From CAVRTJ01 sp046704825 (GTDB taxonomy: Bacteria > Acidobacteriota > UBA4820 > DSQY01), in the NCBI GenBank assembly GCA_046704825.1, contig JBJKRE010000301.1, positions 1 through 7,979 on the forward strand: DNA of 7,979 bases, given 5' to 3'. Below, in pieces: positions 4,845-7,979 of the stretch. The translations under genes were made by a program, and so were the position numbers. A model generated the notes under the pieces. The model ran no database searches. It was not told where the DNA came from and saw nothing but the letters and a program-made list of their open reading frames with translations. The first letter of the stretch is position 1; the number at the start of each line of letters is the position of its first letter.

Positions 4845-7240
4845 TCCCATCGGACCCGACGGACGCGGAAGCCTCTGCCAAGAGGGTCAAGTTCAGGGGC
4901 AAGGTCAAAGTGGGGCCCCTGCAGAAGGTGGGGTACTTCCTCAGGGAAAACGAATGGCTGTGGGCGGTGACCTTCCTCGCCGTCGTTTTCGCCATCTACG
5001 CCAACCACTTCCGCATCCAGCCCCCGCCCGATCTGCCGCTGGGCGCAGTGTCGACCAAGGACATCCGCGCCCCCTTCGATCTGCAGATCGTCGACAAAGT
5101 GGCCACGGAGCAGAAGGAGGCGGAGGCCCGCTCCAAGGTCTACCCGGTCTACGACTGGGATTCCGGACTGGCCGCGGACATCAACAACAGGGTGGCGTCG
5201 GCCTTCGAGGCCGCCCGTACCGATCTCGCCCAGTACCACCGCGAACTGAAAGCGGGCCGGATGACCCGCAAAGAGCGCCAGGAGGCCGAGGACAAGCTCC
5301 TGAACAGCCTGTCGGACGCCGTGGGCGGCAACCTCTCGAGGTTCGCCCTCAGGCAGTTCAAGATGGAGGGCTTCAGCCCCGCGCTCGAAAAGGACATCCA
5401 GGGCATCGTCCTCCAGGTGGAGGGCCGCAAGATCGTGCCCACGGGCGACCAGTTCCAGGGCTACGACACGATCCACGTCAGGGACATACGGAAGAAGGGC
5501 TCTGAGTGGGACCAGAAGAACCCCGCGTCGAGCGACATCATCACGCTGGCCGAGGCCAAGCGCTTGCCCGGTCCTCTGGTGGACAAGCTCAAGGACATCC
5601 GCGCCCAGCTCAGGGGCGCCGTGGAGGAGTACGTCCGCGGACTGCTCCAGCCGGACCTCACCTACAACAGCCAGGAGACCAAGCTGCGCAAGGACCGTGC
5701 GGCCGCGCAGGTGGAGCCGCTGGTGGTCTTCCTCAAGAAGGGCCAGATCCTGGTCAAGGGCGGCGAGAAGATCGACCAGAGCGCCCTGCAGAAGATCCAG
5801 GCCTACCGCAAGGCCAGCCGGAAGGTGGTCAACATGCCGCTCCTGGCGGCGCTGTTCCTCTTTCTGCTGCTCCTGCTGTCCTTCGCCTTCATGTACCTGA
5901 AGTCCTACCGGAAGGAGCACTACCCCGACCTGAACCTCTTCGTCCTGACGCTCCAGATCGCGGCGGGCTTCCTTCTCCTCAGCCAGGGAATGATGAGCCT
6001 GCTGAGGATCATCGCCGAGGGCAGCAAGTCCACGCTCCTGGACCAGCCGCACCTAACCATGTTCCTCGTTCCCGTGGCCGCGGGTTCTCTCCTCATGACG
6101 CTGCTGGTCGACCGGCACATCGGCGTGGTCTACACGCTGCTCTTCGCCGTCCTCTTCGGCATCCTCATGGACTTCAACTTCGGCATGTTCCTGTTCTGCA
6201 TGCTCAGCTGTTTCGCCGGAGTCTACGCCGGCAGCAAGATGGCCCAGCGGACGGCGCAGTGGAAGGCCGCCCTGTTCCTGGGCGTCGTCAACGTGCCGCT
6301 GGCGGCGGGCGTGCTCTTTGCCGACCCGGCGTGGACCGATTACTCCATGAAGACCATCGTTCTCCCAATGGCCATGGCCTTCCTGGCGGGTTTCCCGCTC
6401 ACCGTCATGCTCGTCTCGCCGTTCCTGCCCCTCTTCGAGAGCATCTTCGGCGTCCTGACCGAAGTCCGGCTCCTGGAACTGTCGAACATGAACCACCCGC
6501 TGCTGAGACAGCTGGCCCTCGAGGCGCCGGGTACGTACAACCACTCCCTGATGATGGCCAACCTCTGCGAGGCGGCGGCCAACGCCATCGGGGCCAACGG
6601 CCTGTACTGCCGGGTGTCCTGCTACTATCACGACATCGGCAAGATGCTGAATCCCCTGTACTTCGTGGAGAATCAGACGCCGGGGCAGAACCCGCACGAC
6701 AAACTGGCGCCCCGCATCTCGGCCCTCATCGTGGGCGCCCACATCAAGGAAGGCATCGCCATGGCCCGGCAGTACAAGCTGCCGCAGCCCATCATCGACA
6801 TCATTCCCCAGCACCACGGGACGCGCCGCATCAGCTACTTTCTGGACAAGGCCCTTACCATGGTGGACCCCGAGAAGGAGACCATCAACGAGGCGGACTT
6901 CTCCTACCCGGGGCCGCGTCCCAAGAGCCGCGAGGCGGCCATCATCATGATGGCGGACGGCATCGAGGCGGGGTCGCGGGTGCTGAAGGAACCGACGCAC
7001 CACCGCCTCAAGTCGCTCGTGACCGAAATCGTGAACCGGGTGGTCTCCGAAGGCCAGCTGGAGGAGTGCGACCTGACCTTCAAGGACCTCGCCCGGGTCC
7101 AGGAGGCCTTTCTGATGGTCCTCATGGGTGTGTTCAGCCGGCGGATCTCTTACCCCGGCTATACGTTCGACAAGGAGCAGAAGAATGAAGCGCCGCGAAG
7201 TGAGGCTCCACAGCAGGCTTCGAACGCTGCCGATTCCTAA
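4841..7240 (+). CDS. pgpH: PgpH-type seven-transmembrane HD phosphohydrolase
   Basis: PgpH-family enzymes hydrolyse cyclic-di-AMP to pApA from the inner face of the membrane. The 799 residues show the full architecture. A basic cytoplasmic N terminus precedes the first membrane helix (about 39-56). The extracytoplasmic 7TMR-HDED domain covers about 60-330, including APFDLQIVDKVATE and, near its end, FLKKGQILVKGGEKID. A seven-helix block covers about 331-530, ending with LVSPFLPLFESIFG. The cytoplasmic HD domain follows from about 545. Metal-binding positions are all present: His568 (GTYNHSLM), His597-Asp598 (YYHDIGK), His634 (VGAHIKEG), His658-His659 (QHHGT) and Asp706 (MADGIEAGSR). The C-terminal tail (about 778-799) is polar and is encoded by DNA shared with ybeY. 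The start at 4841 is the first possible one after an in-frame stop at 4808-4810. In related genomes this gene lies between phoH and ybeY, as here. Substrate is inferred from the family. Confidence 0.93.
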   Translation: MIPSDPTDAEASAKRVKFRGKVKVGPLQKVGYFLRENEWLWAVTFLAVVFAIYANHFRIQPPPDLPLGAVSTKDIRAPFDLQIVDKVATEQKEAEARSKVYPVYDWDSGLAADINNRVASAFEAARTDLAQYHRELKAGRMTRKERQEAEDKLLNSLSDAVGGNLSRFALRQFKMEGFSPALEKDIQGIVLQVEGRKIVPTGDQFQGYDTIHVRDIRKKGSEWDQKNPASSDIITLAEAKRLPGPLVDKLKDIRAQLRGAVEEYVRGLLQPDLTYNSQETKLRKDRAAAQVEPLVVFLKKGQILVKGGEKIDQSALQKIQAYRKASRKVVNMPLLAALFLFLLLLLSFAFMYLKSYRKEHYPDLNLFVLTLQIAAGFLLLSQGMMSLLRIIAEGSKSTLLDQPHLTMFLVPVAAGSLLMTLLVDRHIGVVYTLLFAVLFGILMDFNFGMFLFCMLSCFAGVYAGSKMAQRTAQWKAALFLGVVNVPLAAGVLFADPAWTDYSMKTIVLPMAMAFLAGFPLTVMLVSPFLPLFESIFGVLTEVRLLELSNMNHPLLRQLALEAPGTYNHSLMMANLCEAAANAIGANGLYCRVSCYYHDIGKMLNPLYFVENQTPGQNPHDKLAPRISALIVGAHIKEGIAMARQYKLPQPIIDIIPQHHGTRRISYFLDKALTMVDPEKETINEADFSYPGPRPKSREAAIIMMADGIEAGSRVLKEPTHHRLKSLVTEIVNRVVSEGQLEECDLTFKDLARVQEAFLMVLMGVFSRRISYPGYTFDKEQKNEAPRSEAPQQASNAADS
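7172..7177 (+). promoter_or_regulatory. Ribosome binding site deciding the ybeY start
   Basis: AAGGAG lies seven bases before the ATG at 7185, inside the end of pgpH. It favours this start over the GTG at 7128, which would add 19 atypical residues. Confidence 0.7.
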
Positions 7241-7616
7241 GGAGGAACTCGTCGCGTTCGCGCTCGACGTGCTCGGCCGCCTCGACCTGACGGGCGAGGT
7301 GGGCGTCCGGATCTGCGCCGACAGGACCATGGCGCAGTTCAACGAGCGCTTCCGGGGCAAGAAGGGGCCCACGGACGTGCTGTCCTTCCCGGACGGCCAG
7401 GAGGCGCCGGACGGCTCCGTCTACATCGGAGACATCCTCATCGCGGCGCCCGTAGCGGCGCGGGCGGCCGACCGGGCCGGCATCACCTTCGCGGAAGAGC
7501 TCAAGCGCCTGCTCCTGCACGGCATCCTGCACCTCGCGGGCTACGACCACGAAACGGACGGCGGCACCATGGCGAGAAAGGAAAAGGCGCTCAGGAGGGA
7601 ATGGGGGCTCCCATGA
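7185..7616 (+). CDS. ybeY: YbeY endoribonuclease (rRNA maturation factor)
   Basis: YbeY is a zinc-dependent single-strand endoribonuclease used in 16S rRNA 3'-end maturation, 70S ribosome quality control and RNA turnover. From the ATG at 7185 the protein has 143 residues, slightly short but complete. The substrate-side motif FNERFRGKKGPTDVLSFP occupies 52-69, and GSVYIGDILIA 77-87. The metal site is LLHGILHLAGYDHE (110-123), with His112, His116 and His122 matching the family HGxLHLxGYDH. The end, MARKEKALRREWGLP, resembles the usual M...E..il. helix. The first 56 bases overlap pgpH in another frame. A strong Shine-Dalgarno-like TAAGGAGG (7238-7245) lies within the coding sequence, but no suitable start follows it. 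The stop overlaps the next gene in ATGA. Co-location with phoH fits the known functional pairing of the two. Confidence 0.93.
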   Translation: MKRREVRLHSRLRTLPIPKEELVAFALDVLGRLDLTGEVGVRICADRTMAQFNERFRGKKGPTDVLSFPDGQEAPDGSVYIGDILIAAPVAARAADRAGITFAEELKRLLLHGILHLAGYDHETDGGTMARKEKALRREWGLP

Positions 7617-7979
7617 TCCTTGACCTCTGCCTGTTCGTCGTCCTCGCGCTCCTGCTCGTGATGCTCCTGGTACGAGCCTCACTCAACGGGCTGTCGGCCA
7701 TGGCGCTGAACCGCCTGGCGGAGGACACGGACAAGCCCTCGTCCTCAAGCGTGAGGGCCTACCTGGTCCGCCGGCAGGCCTATCTCCTGACGCTGCAGGT
7801 CACCATACTGGTCGCGAGCCTCGCCGTAGCCGTGCTCTTTTCGGCCTACATGTTCAGGAACAGGGCCGATGCTCCGCTGGCCTGGGGCCTTCTTCTGAGT
7901 ATGGCCGCCGTGGGCGTGCTGATCGTCGCCTCGCAGGTCACGGCCTCGGTGAACCCCCAGAAGGTGTTCGTTCTGACGC
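7613..7979 (+). CDS. Membrane protein, probably DUF21/CBS-domain (CorC/HlyC family), 3' end cut by window
   Basis: An open frame of 122 codons starts at the ATG at 7613, overlapping the ybeY stop by four bases (ATGA), and runs off the window edge. Three hydrophobic segments are visible: about 4-20 (LFVVLALLLVMLLV), 57-80 and 88-110. The first is followed by SLNGLSAMALNRLAEDTD, which resembles the segment after the first helix in DUF21 membrane domains. The loop PSSSSVRAYLVRRQAYLLTLQV also fits that style. Genes for DUF21 plus CBS plus CorC-domain proteins (putative Mg/Co transport, formerly called hemolysins) commonly follow ybeY. The CBS and CorC domains that would prove the identity lie beyond the window, so the family call rests on context and general layout. 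An unrelated membrane protein is the alternative. Confidence 0.55.
   Translation, partial: MILDLCLFVVLALLLVMLLVRASLNGLSAMALNRLAEDTDKPSSSSVRAYLVRRQAYLLTLQVTILVASLAVAVLFSAYMFRNRADAPLAWGLLLSMAAVGVLIVASQVTASVNPQKVFVLT

Noticed and set aside
7128..7184. Longer ybeY from the GTG at 7128
   Set aside because: The added 19 residues do not resemble YbeY N termini, and a good ribosome site precedes the ATG at 7185.
5506..7188. Forward 560-codon open frame inside pgpH
   Set aside because: Gly/Pro/Arg/His-rich product in the shifted frame of pgpH, which has intact HD motifs. GC-rich DNA suppresses stops in this frame.
7238..7245. TAAGGAGG as a ribosome site for a shorter ybeY
   Set aside because: No ATG, GTG or TTG lies at a usable distance, and the sequence encodes conserved-looking YbeY N-terminal helix residues.
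4757..7372. Two reverse-strand open frames of over 430 codons opposite pgpH
   Set aside because: They mirror a clearly conserved forward gene, show no recognisable domain and are rich in His, Val, Leu, Glu and Arg, as expected of shadow frames.
1..7979. Mobile element, CRISPR, tRNA/rRNA, or a new defence or biosynthetic system
   Set aside because: No transposase or integrase motifs, spaced repeats or structural RNA genes were seen. Nearly all the DNA is explained by conserved housekeeping genes on one strand.

Overview
This window is a dense, single-strand block of conserved housekeeping genes. All genes read left to right. The DNA is clearly GC-rich, with third positions dominated by G and C. 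The gene set suggests a Gram-negative-type bacterium of an Acidobacteriota or deltaproteobacteria-like lineage: a DUF374 acyltransferase, a lipobox lipoprotein with a LysM domain, and the adjacent sets yicC-gmk-rpoZ and phoH-pgpH-ybeY. That placement rests on recalled gene order and protein style, and the sequence alone does not settle it.

Left half (1-2513): a lysophospholipid acyltransferase of the DUF374 type is broken by a one-base frame problem at a run of ten A's. It is followed by yicC (endoribonuclease family), gmk (guanylate kinase) and rpoZ (RNA polymerase omega). These genes overlap head to tail by about 11-17 bases, as expected for one translationally coupled operon. A very AT-rich patch inside gmk holds a near-consensus sigma-70 promoter that could give rpoZ and the next gene their own transcript.

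Middle (2565-3813): a 354-residue lipoprotein has a duplicated helical region, a LysM domain whose usual Thr is replaced by Cys, and a Pro/Ala tail. A strong 15-bp hairpin follows it and probably ends or protects the transcript. The remaining non-coding stretch contains a 38-codon ORF that overlaps the phoH start.

Right half (3814-7979): phoH (P-loop ATPase), a PgpH-like membrane HD phosphohydrolase (cyclic-di-AMP hydrolase family), ybeY (metal-dependent endoribonuclease for rRNA maturation) and the first 122 codons of a membrane protein, probably a DUF21/CBS (CorC/HlyC) family member. Both phoH and pgpH have weak ribosome binding sites of their own, and each start is overlapped by the stop of a short upstream ORF, so translational coupling is plausible.

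Together the genes cover nucleotide supply (gmk), transcription (rpoZ), RNA processing (yicC, phoH, ybeY), envelope lipid and wall functions (acyltransferase, LysM lipoprotein) and second-messenger turnover (pgpH). I see no mobile element, CRISPR array, tRNA, rRNA, toxin-antitoxin pair or defence system. The most unusual points are the A-run frameshift, the promoter embedded in gmk, the cysteine-rich duplicated lipoprotein, and the short ORFs overlapping the phoH and pgpH starts.
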